26,154 nt of DNA from an uncultured Sutterella sp. (GTDB lineage: Bacteria > Pseudomonadota > Gammaproteobacteria > Burkholderiales > Burkholderiaceae_F): contig CAAGKD010000142.1 in assembly GCA_900770335.1 (NCBI GenBank), positions 1-26,154 on the forward strand. The letters are read 5' to 3'. Numbering within the stretch: position 1 is the stretch's first letter; each line of letters begins with the position of its first letter. Shown here one piece after another: positions 26,144 to 26,154 of the stretch. The notes beneath the pieces were generated by a model that saw nothing but the letters and a program-made list of their open reading frames with translations, made no database searches and had not been told where the DNA came from. The position numbers and the translations under genes were made by a program.

Positions 26144-26154
26144 GGCCGGACAAG

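Overview
The window is GC-rich chromosomal DNA from a betaproteobacterium. The gene neighbours (ftsZ, lpxC, a DciA-type gene, secA, an argJ-like gene, a mutT/nudix gene, yacG, zapD, coaE, tRNA-Pro, ispB, rplU, rpmA, obgE, proB, proS) follow a layout familiar from Burkholderiales. Several genes usually found in that layout are missing: pilus assembly genes beside coaE, rppH beside proS, and tolB-pal after tolA. This points to a streamlined lineage. A host-associated Sutterellaceae-like organism is my guess, not something the sequence proves.

Layout. 1-3.6 kb: the 3' end of ftsZ and lpxC (+) converge on a very long dciA-like gene (-) across a strong hairpin. 3.6-8.9 kb: secA, a decayed-looking argJ homologue and a nudix gene with a ThiE-like tail (all +), ending at tandem terminators. 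8.9-11.9 kb (-): ispB, tRNA-Pro(CGG), coaE, zapD, yacG. 12.1-17.4 kb (+): rplU-rpmA, obgE, proB, proS, with structured RNA in several leaders and gaps. 17.4-17.9 kb: an AT-rich island holding a frameshifted gene remnant. 17.9-19.5 kb (-): a LysE-type exporter followed by a LysR regulator, with a LysR-type box upstream. 19.6-22.7 kb (-): ybgC-tolQ-tolR-tolA. 22.9 kb to the end (+): a peptide-type ABC substrate-binding protein anchored at both ends, translationally coupled to its permease. That operon runs off the window.

How the genes fit together. Most products are housekeeping: cell division (FtsZ, ZapD, TolQRA), envelope (LpxC, SecA, Tol), CoA and isoprenoid supply (CoaE, IspB), ribosome and GTPase functions (L21, L27, Obg), proline synthesis and charging (ProB, ProS, tRNA-Pro) and DNA or nucleotide care (DciA-like, YacG, MutT).

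The most unusual points are: the DciA-like protein with a roughly 690-residue repeat-bearing extension; the ArgJ homologue that lacks the family's catalytic motifs, has Cys where the nucleophilic Thr should be, and is cut short at its C-terminus; the transferred AT-rich gene remnant; and structured leaders in front of secA and proS. I found no clear new defence or mobile system. No CRISPR array, insertion sequence or prophage was seen.
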